A stretch of 41,252 bases of DNA from a virus, in IMG/VR virus record IMGVR_UViG_3300023109_000045, positions 1 to 41,252 of that record; one strand, written 5' to 3'. The translations under genes and the position numbers were made by a program. Positions 1 through 8,135 of this stretch are shown here, piece by piece. The number at the start of each line of letters is the position of its first letter. Position 1 is the first letter of the stretch. Below the pieces are notes generated by a model. The model saw only the letters and a program-made list of their open reading frames with translations, was not told the origin of the DNA and ran no database searches.

Positions 1-2
1 AT

Positions 3-710
3 GAACAACCATTTTATCAAATAGCTAATCTACCAACTTATAAGTGTAGAGCACAACTCTTCGAATATAGTGGCGAAGATCTCGATACAGGTGTTATTGA
101 TATTGATAACATTGAAGTCAATAATACGTATCAATACGTGCTGTATTATACAAAGCCAACAACTGGACTTGCTACATCGACTATATCAGCTGGATCCGTA
201 TCGTCAATATCAATTACAGACAGTGGCGATGGGTATAGAGAAACATTCCCAGATCTTACGTTCTCATCTCCTGATAGTGGAACAACTGCAACTGGTACTG
301 CGCAAACGGCGTCTGGTAGAATCACAACTTTAACAATTACAAACCCAGGTTCTGGTTATACATCAGCTCCTACAGTTTCAATTGAAGCTCCACAGGGTGT
401 AGACTTTGATAGAGGTGAGAAAATTATACAGACATTTGCATCTGGTGTTAAAATGTCTGCTGAAGTTGTTATGCAAAAAGATTCAGACGGTGCAGTATAT
501 GTCACACACGTTGGAGCTGACGACGGTAAGTTCCACACATTCGTTGCAGGTAGAGATATTATTGGTCAAACTACAAACGCGATATCTACACTAAAATCTA
601 CTTCTGAATTAAATAACATGACTGATACAGAAGATAACTCAGATTTTGATGATGTAGGAGCAGACTTTATTGACTTCAGCGAAAATAATCCTTTTGGAGA
701 TCCTGACTAA
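3..710 (+). CDS. 14: Neck protein gp14, 5'-truncated by window edge
   Basis: The frame is open from the window edge and ends in a TAA that overlaps the next ATG (TAATG), giving 235 visible residues; T4 gp14 is 256. The position directly before gp15-gp16-gp17 is that of T4 gene 14, which makes part of the head-tail neck. The visible start, with a FYQIANLPTYKCRAQLFEYSGE-type beginning, fits this family. An unusual part is two consecutive beta-rich units at about nt 192-398, each with an ItxxGxGY motif (SISITDSGDGY and LTITNPGSGY, the second followed by TSAPTVSI). The C-terminus is acidic. The name rests mainly on synteny and remembered family resemblance; the true start lies outside the window. 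Confidence 0.75.
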   Translation, partial: EQPFYQIANLPTYKCRAQLFEYSGEDLDTGVIDIDNIEVNNTYQYVLYYTKPTTGLATSTISAGSVSSISITDSGDGYRETFPDLTFSSPDSGTTATGTAQTASGRITTLTITNPGSGYTSAPTVSIEAPQGVDFDRGEKIIQTFASGVKMSAEVVMQKDSDGAVYVTHVGADDGKFHTFVAGRDIIGQTTNAISTLKSTSELNNMTDTEDNSDFDDVGADFIDFSENNPFGDPD

Positions 711-1501
711 TGTTTGGTAATTATTTCTATCATCAAAGAACAAGAACTGCTGTAGCTACATTTGGTAAACTGTTTAATGATATTTATGTTCTTCGGAAAA
801 ATAAAGCAGGTTCAATTGTAAGCACATTAAAGGTTCCACTTTCTTATGGACCAAAACAAAAATTTTTAGAACGTATCGCAGAACAAGCTGATTTGGTTGA
901 CGATGACAAGGTTGCTATAAAGCTACCTAGAATGTCATTTGAAATTACTGGTGTTTCATACGATACTTCGCGGCAGCTGCCTAAATCAAATGATTTCAAT
1001 AGAGCGGGTTCAACTGCAAATACCAGAAACAAATTTAGAAGTGGTCAACCATACGTAATTAATTTTGATTTGTCTGTTTTTGCTAAATCACAAGATGATG
1101 CACTACAAATTGTAGAACAAATCATTCCATATTTTTCACCACAATATACTTTAACAATTAAACCATTCGCTGATTTTGATACTATTACTGAAGATGTTCC
1201 AATTATCTTAAGTGGAGTTAGTCTTTCAAATGAATACGAAGGTGATGTCGGTGGAAGACAAACAATACAATATAGTTTAGCATTTGAAATGCACATCTAT
1301 TATCATGGACCAATTAGCGATAACGAGATTGTTCGCAGAGTCGATGCAAATACTTTCCTTATTGGCTCAGGTAATGCTGATTCAGATATTCCTTTAAGCA
1401 GAATTACAACTACACCTACTCCAATTGGTGTATCAGCAGATAGTGACTTTGGATTTAGTACAAGTATTGTAGATGCGATTGATAGTGACGCTGGAGTTTA
1501 A
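710..1501 (+). CDS. 15: Tail sheath stabilizer / tail completion protein gp15
   Basis: This 263-residue protein (T4 gp15 has 272) starts MFGNYFYHQRTRTAVATFGK, a typical gp15 opening with a small N-terminal domain that loads onto the tail terminus. gp15 forms a hexameric ring on top of the sheath and tube and joins the tail to the neck. The ATG overlaps the gp14 stop by one base, and GGAG lies about 10 nt upstream. It is followed by gp16 after 2 nt, so the neck, tail-completion and terminase genes form one translational unit. The last 40 residues are Asp/Ser-rich and look poorly structured. Confidence 0.88.
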   Translation: MFGNYFYHQRTRTAVATFGKLFNDIYVLRKNKAGSIVSTLKVPLSYGPKQKFLERIAEQADLVDDDKVAIKLPRMSFEITGVSYDTSRQLPKSNDFNRAGSTANTRNKFRSGQPYVINFDLSVFAKSQDDALQIVEQIIPYFSPQYTLTIKPFADFDTITEDVPIILSGVSLSNEYEGDVGGRQTIQYSLAFEMHIYYHGPISDNEIVRRVDANTFLIGSGNADSDIPLSRITTTPTPIGVSADSDFGFSTSIVDAIDSDAGV

Positions 1502-1503
1502 TA

Positions 1504-1875
1504 ATGACAGATTCTGATAAAGACGACAAGCTAGAAAAAGATTTTGAATATTCAAGAGCTACATACTACGAGCTTATCGAAAAAGGAAAAGAAAGTTTAG
1601 AATTAGCAATTAGAGTTGCTGAAGAAACAGAACACCCAAGAGCTATTGAGGTTCTAGGTCAAATGCTTAAACACACATCCGAAGTTAATGGACAACTTAT
1701 GGATTTGAATAAAAAGCAAAGAGCGCTGCTTGATAAACAAGAACAGCTGCTTATTGATAAACAGCAAAATAATATTTTTATTGCGTCTACGACTGAGTTA
1801 CAAAGAATGCTTAGAGACGATATGAAAGAGGTGATTGAGAATGCCACGGAAAAAGACGGACAGCTACCTAGGTAA
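1504..1875 (+). CDS. 16: Small terminase subunit gp16
   Basis: The product is 123 residues, shorter than T4 gp16 (164). It is almost wholly helical and charged, with a central segment (EVLGQMLKHTSEVNGQLMDL) matching the coiled-coil oligomerization core of T4-type small terminases. These form rings that regulate the large terminase and recognise DNA for packaging. GGAG stands 6 nt before the ATG. The 3' end overlaps the chosen gp17 start by 35 nt in another frame, so translation of the two subunits is probably coupled. Identification combines helical pattern and position between gp15 and gp17. Confidence 0.85.
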   Translation: MTDSDKDDKLEKDFEYSRATYYELIEKGKESLELAIRVAEETEHPRAIEVLGQMLKHTSEVNGQLMDLNKKQRALLDKQEQLLIDKQQNNIFIASTTELQRMLRDDMKEVIENATEKDGQLPR

Positions 1876-3439
1876 TCCAAACGTAAAGCGTGAAGGGGTA
1901 GATGACCAGTGGGATAAAGAAAAAGTCGAAGAATACAAAAAGTGTATGCTCGATCCAGTTTATTTTGCTAGGACTTACGTAAAAATTGTTCATCTTGATT
2001 TAGGATTAGTTCCATTTCAGCTATATCCTTATCAAGAAGAAATGTTTAGTAAATTTAACGAAAATAGGTTTAACATTGTTCTCGCATGTCGTCAATCAGG
2101 TAAGTCAATATCTGCCTGCGCCTACTTACTCTGGTACGCGTTATTCAGACCAGAACAAACCATTGCTATCTTGGCTAACAAAGGTGCTACCGCGAGAGAA
2201 ATGCTTTCGCGTATTACTCTTATGTTGGAAAATATTCCTTTCTTTTTACAACCCGGCACTAAAGCTCTTAATAAAGGTAGTATTGAGTTTGGGAATAATT
2301 CTAGGATTCTCGCAGCTGCTACTTCTGGGTCTTCTATCCGTGGTCTTTCTGTCAACCTTCTTTATTTAGATGAGTTTGCTTTTGTAGAAAGAGCTGCTGA
2401 ATTTTACACCTCAACATATCCTGTTGTGTCTTCTGGCGAAAACACTAAAGTTATTATTACTTCAACAGCAAACGGTGTCGGTAATACTTTCCATAAAATA
2501 TGGGAAGGTGCAGAGCAAAAGGTAAATGAATTCAAATCGTTTCGTGTTGATTGGTGGGATGTTCCTGGCCGTAACGATGTATGGAAAGAAGAGACAATTA
2601 ATAATACGTCTCAAATCCAGTTCGATCAAGAGTTTGGTAATACATTCTTTGGAACAGGTGATACGCTTATAAGCGCGGAATGTTTATTGAATTTAAGAGC
2701 AATGCAACCTCAGCAATCTTTAGAAGGTGGGGAGCTTTTAATTTATAAAGAACCGGAAGCTTCTGGTGATTATTTAATGACAGTTGATGTTGCGAAGGGA
2801 AGAGGTCAGGACTATTCTACTTTTACTTTAATCGACATAAGCAAGCGCCCTTTCGAGCAGGTTGCGGTGTATCGAAACAACACTATCTCGCCTTTACTCT
2901 TCCCTAACATTATCTATAAGTATGCGAAACTCTACAACGAAGCTTATATTGTGGTTGAGGCAAATGATCAAGGCGGAGTAGTTTGTCATGGATTATATTA
3001 CGATTTAGAATATGAAAACCTGCATGTAACATCTAGCATAAAATCTAGTTCTCTTGGAATTGAAATGAATAGAAAAGTCAAACGACTTGGGTGTTCAGCA
3101 ATTAAAGATTTACTAGAGACTAATAGGCTTAATATTATTGACGAAATTACTATTATGGAAATTTCTACATTTGTTTCTAAAGGTATATCATTTGAAGCAA
3201 GTGATGGTAACCACGACGATTTAATGATGAATTTAGTCATGTTTGGCTACTTTGTTTCATCACAATTCTTCGGTGATATGACTGACATTAATATTAAAGA
3301 CATGCTATTCAGACAAAAAATGAAAGAAATCGAAGACGACTTGCCTCCATTTGGTACTATAGACAATGGTCTACCAGAGTACGTTGAACCGCTAGAAGAT
3401 GGTGATGGCTGGGCTGTCGAATATGTGAACGACATATAA
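1841..3439 (+). CDS. 17: Large terminase subunit gp17 (ATPase and nuclease)
   Basis: The packaging motor protein has 532 residues (T4 gp17: 610). The N-terminal ATPase shows Walker A CRQSGKS (residues 83-89), Walker B LLYLDE (173-178) and the coupling segment ITSTANG. The C-terminal RNase H-like nuclease shows the acidic positions in MTVDVAKGRGQDYS, VVEANDQGG and DGNHDDLMMN. I chose ATG 1841 because AGAGG lies 9 nt before it; the in-frame TTG at 1835 would leave only about 3 nt to the same site. The gene overlaps gp16 by 35 nt. It translocates DNA into the prohead and makes the headful cut. Confidence 0.97.
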   Translation: MPRKKTDSYLGNPNVKREGVDDQWDKEKVEEYKKCMLDPVYFARTYVKIVHLDLGLVPFQLYPYQEEMFSKFNENRFNIVLACRQSGKSISACAYLLWYALFRPEQTIAILANKGATAREMLSRITLMLENIPFFLQPGTKALNKGSIEFGNNSRILAAATSGSSIRGLSVNLLYLDEFAFVERAAEFYTSTYPVVSSGENTKVIITSTANGVGNTFHKIWEGAEQKVNEFKSFRVDWWDVPGRNDVWKEETINNTSQIQFDQEFGNTFFGTGDTLISAECLLNLRAMQPQQSLEGGELLIYKEPEASGDYLMTVDVAKGRGQDYSTFTLIDISKRPFEQVAVYRNNTISPLLFPNIIYKYAKLYNEAYIVVEANDQGGVVCHGLYYDLEYENLHVTSSIKSSSLGIEMNRKVKRLGCSAIKDLLETNRLNIIDEITIMEISTFVSKGISFEASDGNHDDLMMNLVMFGYFVSSQFFGDMTDINIKDMLFRQKMKEIEDDLPPFGTIDNGLPEYVEPLEDGDGWAVEYVNDI

Positions 3440-3441
3440 AT

Positions 3442-3449
3442 TATAAATA
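3442..3449 (+). promoter_or_regulatory. T4-type late promoter upstream of gp18
   Basis: TATAAATA is a perfect match to the T4 late promoter core read by gp55-RNA polymerase. It lies 3 nt after the gp17 stop and about 65 nt before the gp18 ATG, with no gene in between. The following GAATCAGGTGA tract and the GAGAGGAAG ribosome site fit an mRNA leader for the abundant sheath protein. Confidence 0.85.
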
Positions 3450-3513
3450 GAATCAGGTGAAAAAAAAATCGTATTATGTGGTCTTATAAAAAATAATTGA
3501 GAGGAAGAAGCAA

Positions 3514-5241
3514 ATGGCATTTTCAGAATCTCCTTCAATTGTAGTCAGAGAGATAGATCTATCCGGTGTCGTGCCGAGTGTTCAATCTTCCACTGGTGCG
3601 ATTGCAGGTAACTATTCTTGGGGTCCAATTCTTGTTCCGACGAAGGTAGATAACGAAGCAACCTTAGCGGAAAAGTTTGGCGCACCCAACACGACAAACA
3701 CCTTTGACTTTCATTCAGCATCGTATTTCTTGAAGTATGCAAATACTCTTCAAGTAGTTCGTGTAAATGATTCAAATGGTGACAACGCCTTTATTGGTGG
3801 CACTGATTCAAACAGTGCAGAAATTAAATCTTTCGATGACTGGCAAAATGGTCGCGGAGCAGCAATGGATTCTGATGGCAGATTCTTTGTAGCTAAGTGG
3901 GCAGGAGCTCTTGGCAACTCACTAAAAATTGAAATTTGTGGTCAAGATTCCAATGATTCAGCCTTTGAAGGATGGACATATAAAAATAATTTTGATGCAG
4001 CTCCGGGTACATCGGATTTTGCAAGTAAGAGAAACGCACTTAACGACGAAGTACACGTCGCAATTGTAGATAGAAACGGTAAGTTCACAGGAACTGTCGG
4101 TGAAGTTTTAGAAACTTTCCCATTCGTATCTCTCGCTCAGAACGCAGTTACACCTGATGGTACATCTAGCTATATTAAGGACGTTATCAACAATAGGTCA
4201 GAATATGTTTGGCTTGCTGGATTTGATGCTAACTTTACTGCAGCGAATGCAGGTACAGACGCAGACTCAGCTGATAACTATGCACTAGGAACAGCCCAAC
4301 CAGATTTCCAACTGGCAAATGGTGCTGATGCTAACTTTAATGGTACAGGTGCATTAGGTAGGTTCCTTGAAGGTTATGACCAGTTCGAAGACAAAGACAA
4401 TATTGAAATTGATTTCATTATTGCTCCACGTACTCGTACTCGTACAGCTAACACCACAATAACAAATGATCTTGTTTCAATTGCTGAAGCTAGAAAAGAT
4501 TGTGTGGTTACTACATCCCCTTCACTAGCAGATGTAATTACGTCAACAGATCCGGCAACAAGCACTGTCGAAGCTGCAGCTACTTACACACCATCAAGTT
4601 ACTTAATCGTAGATAATAACTTCTTTAAGATTTACGATAAGTACAATGATCAATACATTAATATTCCTTCTGCATCATCAACAGCTGGACTCATGGCTGC
4701 AACCGACTTTGTCGCTGCTCCTTGGTTCTCACCTGCTGGTCCAAGACGCGGACGTTATCTTGGTGTAACATCGTTATTGACATCTCCTAATAAGTCACAA
4801 AGAGATACTTTGTACAAAGCAGGTGTTAATCCGATTGCAAACATTCCGGGCCAAGGTGTCTTGTTGTTCGGTGACAAAACAAAAATGAACAGACCTTCTG
4901 CATTCGACAGAATTAATGTTCGTAGATTGTTCCTTGTCATTGAAAGAGCGATTGCATTAGCAGCTAGAAACGTAATGTTCGAGTTTAACGATGAGTTTAC
5001 TCGTGCAGAATTCGTCGGAATCGTTGAACCCTTCCTTAGAGAAATCAAAGGTCGAAGAGGTATCACAGACTTCAGAGTTGTATGTGACGAAACAAATAAC
5101 ACTGCCGCTGTGGTTGATAGAAACGAATTCATTGCTAACATCCTAGTTAAACCTGCAAGAAGCATCAACTTTGTAACGTTGAACTTTGTCGCAGTCAGAA
5201 CTGGTGTTGACTTTGAAGAAATCGCCGGCGGCGTAGCTTAG
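3514..5241 (+). CDS. 18: Tail sheath protein gp18
   Basis: This 575-residue protein (T4 gp18: 659) has the classic sheath start MAFSESPSIVVREIDLS and a conserved C-terminal domain with NVRRLFLVIERAI and a late LVKPARSINFVTLNFV. It is the contractile sheath subunit that surrounds the tail tube. The middle is rich in Asn, Asp and Thr, as expected for surface-exposed insertion domains. A strong ribosome site (GAGAGGAAG) and its own late promoter precede it, and gp19 follows after 11 nt, so sheath and tube are co-transcribed. Confidence 0.96.
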   Translation: MAFSESPSIVVREIDLSGVVPSVQSSTGAIAGNYSWGPILVPTKVDNEATLAEKFGAPNTTNTFDFHSASYFLKYANTLQVVRVNDSNGDNAFIGGTDSNSAEIKSFDDWQNGRGAAMDSDGRFFVAKWAGALGNSLKIEICGQDSNDSAFEGWTYKNNFDAAPGTSDFASKRNALNDEVHVAIVDRNGKFTGTVGEVLETFPFVSLAQNAVTPDGTSSYIKDVINNRSEYVWLAGFDANFTAANAGTDADSADNYALGTAQPDFQLANGADANFNGTGALGRFLEGYDQFEDKDNIEIDFIIAPRTRTRTANTTITNDLVSIAEARKDCVVTTSPSLADVITSTDPATSTVEAAATYTPSSYLIVDNNFFKIYDKYNDQYINIPSASSTAGLMAATDFVAAPWFSPAGPRRGRYLGVTSLLTSPNKSQRDTLYKAGVNPIANIPGQGVLLFGDKTKMNRPSAFDRINVRRLFLVIERAIALAARNVMFEFNDEFTRAEFVGIVEPFLREIKGRRGITDFRVVCDETNNTAAVVDRNEFIANILVKPARSINFVTLNFVAVRTGVDFEEIAGGVA

Positions 5242-5252
5242 GGAGATAAAAC

Positions 5253-5780
5253 ATGGCTATTTTAGGAGTAGATGACTTTAAGTCAAAAATCCGAGGTGGT
5301 GGTGCTCGCCCTAATCTTTTTAAGGTGACACTTAACTTCCCAGGATATGCAGGTGGTGATGTAGAATTAGCATCATTCATGTGCAAAACCGGACAACTAC
5401 CGGCCTCAACAATTGCACCTATTACGGTTCCTTTCCGTGGTAGACAATTGCAAATGGCAGGTGACAGAACTTTCGAACCGTGGTCTGTAACTATCATTAA
5501 TGACACAGATTTTAATGTTAGAGACGCTATGGAACGTTGGATGAATGGTATGGCTGCTCATACTCAAAACACTGGACTAACTTCAGTAACTGAGTATGAA
5601 GCTGACATGATTGTTGAACAGCTAAATAAGGCTGGTGATACAATTAAGACTTACAACTTTGTAGGTGCTTTCCCAACTAACGTATCTGCTATCGAACTTG
5701 CATATGATGCAAACGATACGATCGAAGAGTTTACCGTTGAGTTCCAGATTCAGTACTGGACATCCAACACGACAACTTAA
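5253..5780 (+). CDS. 19: Tail tube protein gp19
   Basis: The 175-residue product (T4 gp19: 163) begins MAILGVDDFKSKIRGGGARP, followed by the FKVTLNFPGY strand, and contains IIND and MERWMNGM segments typical of the myoviral tube fold. It polymerises into the inner tube through which DNA passes. AGGGAGA is 6 to 12 nt before the ATG. It follows gp18 directly, and a hairpin terminator stands immediately after its stop, closing the sheath-tube unit. Confidence 0.95.
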   Translation: MAILGVDDFKSKIRGGGARPNLFKVTLNFPGYAGGDVELASFMCKTGQLPASTIAPITVPFRGRQLQMAGDRTFEPWSVTIINDTDFNVRDAMERWMNGMAAHTQNTGLTSVTEYEADMIVEQLNKAGDTIKTYNFVGAFPTNVSAIELAYDANDTIEEFTVEFQIQYWTSNTTT

Positions 5781-5787
5781 ATAAATA
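5780..5787 (+). promoter_or_regulatory. Late promoter variant (AATAAATA) upstream of gp20
   Basis: AATAAATAG overlaps the last base of the gp19 stop. It differs from the T4 consensus only at the first base, and the run ATAAATAGAAT is shared with the gp18 late promoter. By T4 spacing, transcription would begin near 5793, inside the stem of the following terminator hairpin. Confidence 0.55.
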
Positions 5788-5790
5788 GAA

Positions 5791-5828
5791 TGGAAGCCGG
5801 CGCAATAGTCGGCTTCCAAACTTTTTTT
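5791..5828 (+). terminator. Rho-independent terminator after gp19
   Basis: The perfect 8-bp arms GGAAGCCG (5792-5799) and CGGCTTCC (5810-5817) are separated by a 10-nt loop and followed by AAAC and seven T residues. It lies between gp19 and gp20, so it should lower read-through from the sheath/tube unit into the portal gene. Confidence 0.9.
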
Positions 5829-5842
5829 AACTAGGTGATTTA

Positions 5843-7429
5843 ATGGCTGAAGACAACAACAACGGCATTAAGATTTTTGGATTTGAGATCAAAAGATCTC
5901 CAAAAGAACAATCAAAAAATCTGCCTTCAATAGTTCCGCCACAAGATGATGATGGCGCAGGATATGTAACTGCATCCGGATCTCATTATGGACAATATAT
6001 TAATTTAGACGGAGATGAGTCTAAAGATAACCACCAAGCGATTATGAAATATCGTGGTGTAGCATTGCATCCTGAAGTAGACGATGCTATTGAGAATATT
6101 ATTAACGAAGCAATTTCTGCATCAACCGATGGGGCGCCTGTTGAGCTGAACCTAGAAAATGTTGATGCTTCAAACAAAATCAAAAAACAAATGGAAGAAG
6201 AGTTTACGCGTATTGTGCGTATGCTTAACTTTACTGAAAATGGCCACGATATGTTTAAGCGCTGGTACATTGACGGTAGAATGTATCACCATTTAATTGT
6301 AGAGCCTAAAAGTCCTAAATTGGGCATTCAAGAAATTAGAAATATTGATGCTGCTAAAGTCAGAAAAATTAAGCAGATTAAAAAGAAAAAAGATGAAGCA
6401 ACAGGTGCTGATATAGTATCCAATGTTGAAGAATTTTATATTTTCCAAGATAAACCTGGGCAACAGAAGCAAGGTGTAAAGCTTTCGCTTGATTCAATAA
6501 GTTACGTAACCTCAGGTCTTCTTGACGATAAAAGAAAAAAAGTAGTTTCACACCTACAAAAAGCGATTAAACCAATTAATCAATTAAGAATGATGGAAGA
6601 CTCTCTTGTCATCTATCGTCTCGCGCGAGCACCCGAGCGCAGGATCTTTTATATTGATGTAGGTAACTTACCGCGTGGGAAGTCAGAGCAGTATCTCAAA
6701 GATATTATGGCTAGATATCGCAATAAGCTAGTTTACGATGCAAACACTGGCGAATTGAAAGACGATCGCAAGCATATGAGTATGCTTGAAGACTTCTGGC
6801 TTCCTAGACGTGAAGGTGGCCGTGGAACACAAATTGAAACTCTCCCAGGCGGAGAAAACCTAGGTCAGATTGACGATATTGTATATTTCCAAAAGCGACT
6901 ATATAGAGCGTTAAATGTTCCTATTAGTAGACTGGAGCAAGAATCTCAATTCAGCTTAGGTAGAGCTACAGAGATTAGTCGAGACGAGTTAAAATTTCAT
7001 AAGTTTATCGAAAGACTTAGAAGAAAGTTCTCTACTCTATTCCTTGAAATCCTTAAAAAGCAGTTAATGCTAAAAGGTATTATCACTGAATTAGATTGGG
7101 ACGACTGGCGAGCTCATATTACAGTTGACTATGTAAGAGACAACCACTTTACTGAATTAAGAGATTCAGAAATTTTAAGAGAAAGAATTGCATCATTAGA
7201 TGCAGTTGCTAATTACATTGGCCCAGAAGGGTTTTTCTCAAAAGAGTGGGTCTATAAAAATATTCTTCAACTATCTCAAGAAGAGATGGAAGATATGTTG
7301 AAGCAAATAGAATCTGAAGCAAGTGATGGAGAAGCAGAAGCTGAACCCGAGGAACCCGAACAGGAGCAACCTGATGATAATGAACCAGAGCAAGAAGAAC
7401 CAGAACCCGAACCAGAACCTGAAGATTAG
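5843..7429 (+). CDS. 20: Portal vertex protein gp20
   Basis: At 528 residues (T4 gp20: 524), this is the dodecameric portal through which DNA is packaged and on which the prohead starts to assemble. Recognisable family segments are YRGVALHPEVDDAIENIINE, FKRWYIDGRMYHH, LARAPERRIFYIDVGNLPRG and RLEQESQFSLGRA. The last ~40 residues are a low-complexity Glu/Pro tail that may be flexible. AGGTGA precedes the ATG at 5843. The next small gene starts inside the acidic tail in another frame. Confidence 0.97.
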   Translation: MAEDNNNGIKIFGFEIKRSPKEQSKNLPSIVPPQDDDGAGYVTASGSHYGQYINLDGDESKDNHQAIMKYRGVALHPEVDDAIENIINEAISASTDGAPVELNLENVDASNKIKKQMEEEFTRIVRMLNFTENGHDMFKRWYIDGRMYHHLIVEPKSPKLGIQEIRNIDAAKVRKIKQIKKKKDEATGADIVSNVEEFYIFQDKPGQQKQGVKLSLDSISYVTSGLLDDKRKKVVSHLQKAIKPINQLRMMEDSLVIYRLARAPERRIFYIDVGNLPRGKSEQYLKDIMARYRNKLVYDANTGELKDDRKHMSMLEDFWLPRREGGRGTQIETLPGGENLGQIDDIVYFQKRLYRALNVPISRLEQESQFSLGRATEISRDELKFHKFIERLRRKFSTLFLEILKKQLMLKGIITELDWDDWRAHITVDYVRDNHFTELRDSEILRERIASLDAVANYIGPEGFFSKEWVYKNILQLSQEEMEDMLKQIESEASDGEAEAEPEEPEQEQPDDNEPEQEEPEPEPEPED

Positions 7430-7628
7430 AGAGCCATATCAATCAATAATTCTAAATTTGTCAAAGAATATTGATATTGCATCTGAACAATTTAGCAAAA
7501 CCGGCGATGAAGGTTATGCATGGCAATATGTGAGGTTAAAAGAAGAACTTTGTGAGTTAAAAGAATTCATAAAACAAAAAGAACGGAAGTCACAAGACGT
7601 TCCGGAGACATTTCTTAATAGTAATTAA
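7374..7628 (+). CDS. Small hypothetical protein between portal and gp67
   Basis: The predicted protein has 84 residues. I chose ATG 7374 because AGGAG (7362-7366) lies 7 nt before it; this puts the first 18 codons inside the portal acidic tail, in another frame. The part beyond the portal stop is charged and helical, for example YVRLKEELCELKEFIKQK, while the N-terminus is Asn/Lys/Gln-rich because it reads through the repetitive portal tail. I do not recognise a family. In T4, gene 67 follows gene 20 directly, so this is an extra gene in the core-protein region. An internal start beyond 7429 (for example TTG 7457) cannot be excluded. Confidence 0.6.
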   Translation: MIMNQSKKNQNPNQNLKIREPYQSIILNLSKNIDIASEQFSKTGDEGYAWQYVRLKEELCELKEFIKQKERKSQDVPETFLNSN

Positions 7629-7646
7629 CGTTAAGAACTAATTTTT

Positions 7647-7654
7647 TATAAATA
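7647..7654 (+). promoter_or_regulatory. T4-type late promoter upstream of gp67
   Basis: This is a perfect TATAAATA in the 55-nt gap between the small post-portal gene and gp67, about 30 nt before the ATG. It would drive the core, protease, scaffold and capsid genes from gp67 to gp23. Confidence 0.85.
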
Positions 7655-7683
7655 ATAAACAGCAACAAGTGGAATGAAAAACT

Positions 7684-7926
7684 ATGGATATTGCAACATT
7701 AATTCAAAATGCAGCTGACGGTGATAACGTTGGAGCATCAACAATTTTTGATGAGCTGATGGCAACTAAAGTGAATGACGCGTTAGAAGCAGAAAAAGTA
7801 AAAATGGCTGATGTCGTTTTCAACGGCGCTACAGATGAGGATCCTGAGATCGAAGACGAAGATCTAGAGGACGATAAATCTGAAAGCGACGAAGAAGAAG
7901 ACGAAGAAGACGAAGACGAGTCATGA
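7684..7926 (+). CDS. 67: Prohead core protein gp67
   Basis: The 80-residue product is exactly the length of T4 gp67. It has the same build: a helical N-terminal half (MDIATLIQNAADGDNVGAST) and a very acidic C-terminal half made almost only of Asp, Glu and Ser. In T4 this small core protein is a target of the gp21 protease, and its fragments remain in the head as an internal peptide. The end overlaps the gp68 start by ATGA. Assignment rests on architecture, length and order. Confidence 0.85.
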   Translation: MDIATLIQNAADGDNVGASTIFDELMATKVNDALEAEKVKMADVVFNGATDEDPEIEDEDLEDDKSESDEEEDEEDEDES

Positions 7927-8135
7927 AATTCGTTGAATTTCGAGAGGCGCTAAAGAAGGGGATGCCGCCGGGTGAACATGTATTTGACAAAAAAGTTAAA
8001 GGTGTCGAAATCATGATTCATAAGGATAAGAACAAGTTTGCACTCTACATTGATAGAGAGAAGCTTGATGATTTCCCTAACATCAATATGGCTAAAAAAG
8101 CCGGAATGGAATTTGTAAAGCAGGCAGGCCAATGA
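7923..8135 (+). CDS. 68: Prohead core protein gp68-like
   Basis: The 70-residue basic protein starts MKFVEFREALKKGMPPGEHV and is only half as long as T4 gp68 (141). It occupies the gp68 slot between gp67 and the gp21 protease, with ATGA overlaps on both sides. The MKFVEFREAL start resembles the N-terminus of marine gp68-like proteins as I remember them. Its likely role is a minor scaffold-core component affecting head shape. The name depends largely on synteny. Confidence 0.65.
   Translation: MKFVEFREALKKGMPPGEHVFDKKVKGVEIMIHKDKNKFALYIDREKLDDFPNINMAKKAGMEFVKQAGQ

Noticed and set aside
1835-1840. TTG start for gp17 six bases before the ATG
   Set aside because: It is only about 3 nt from the AGAGG site, whereas ATG 1841 has ideal spacing.
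4755-5168. Long minus-strand open frame inside gp18 (about 137 codons)
   Set aside because: It lies fully within the clear sheath gene, without a ribosome site, and its composition is that of a reverse-frame shadow.
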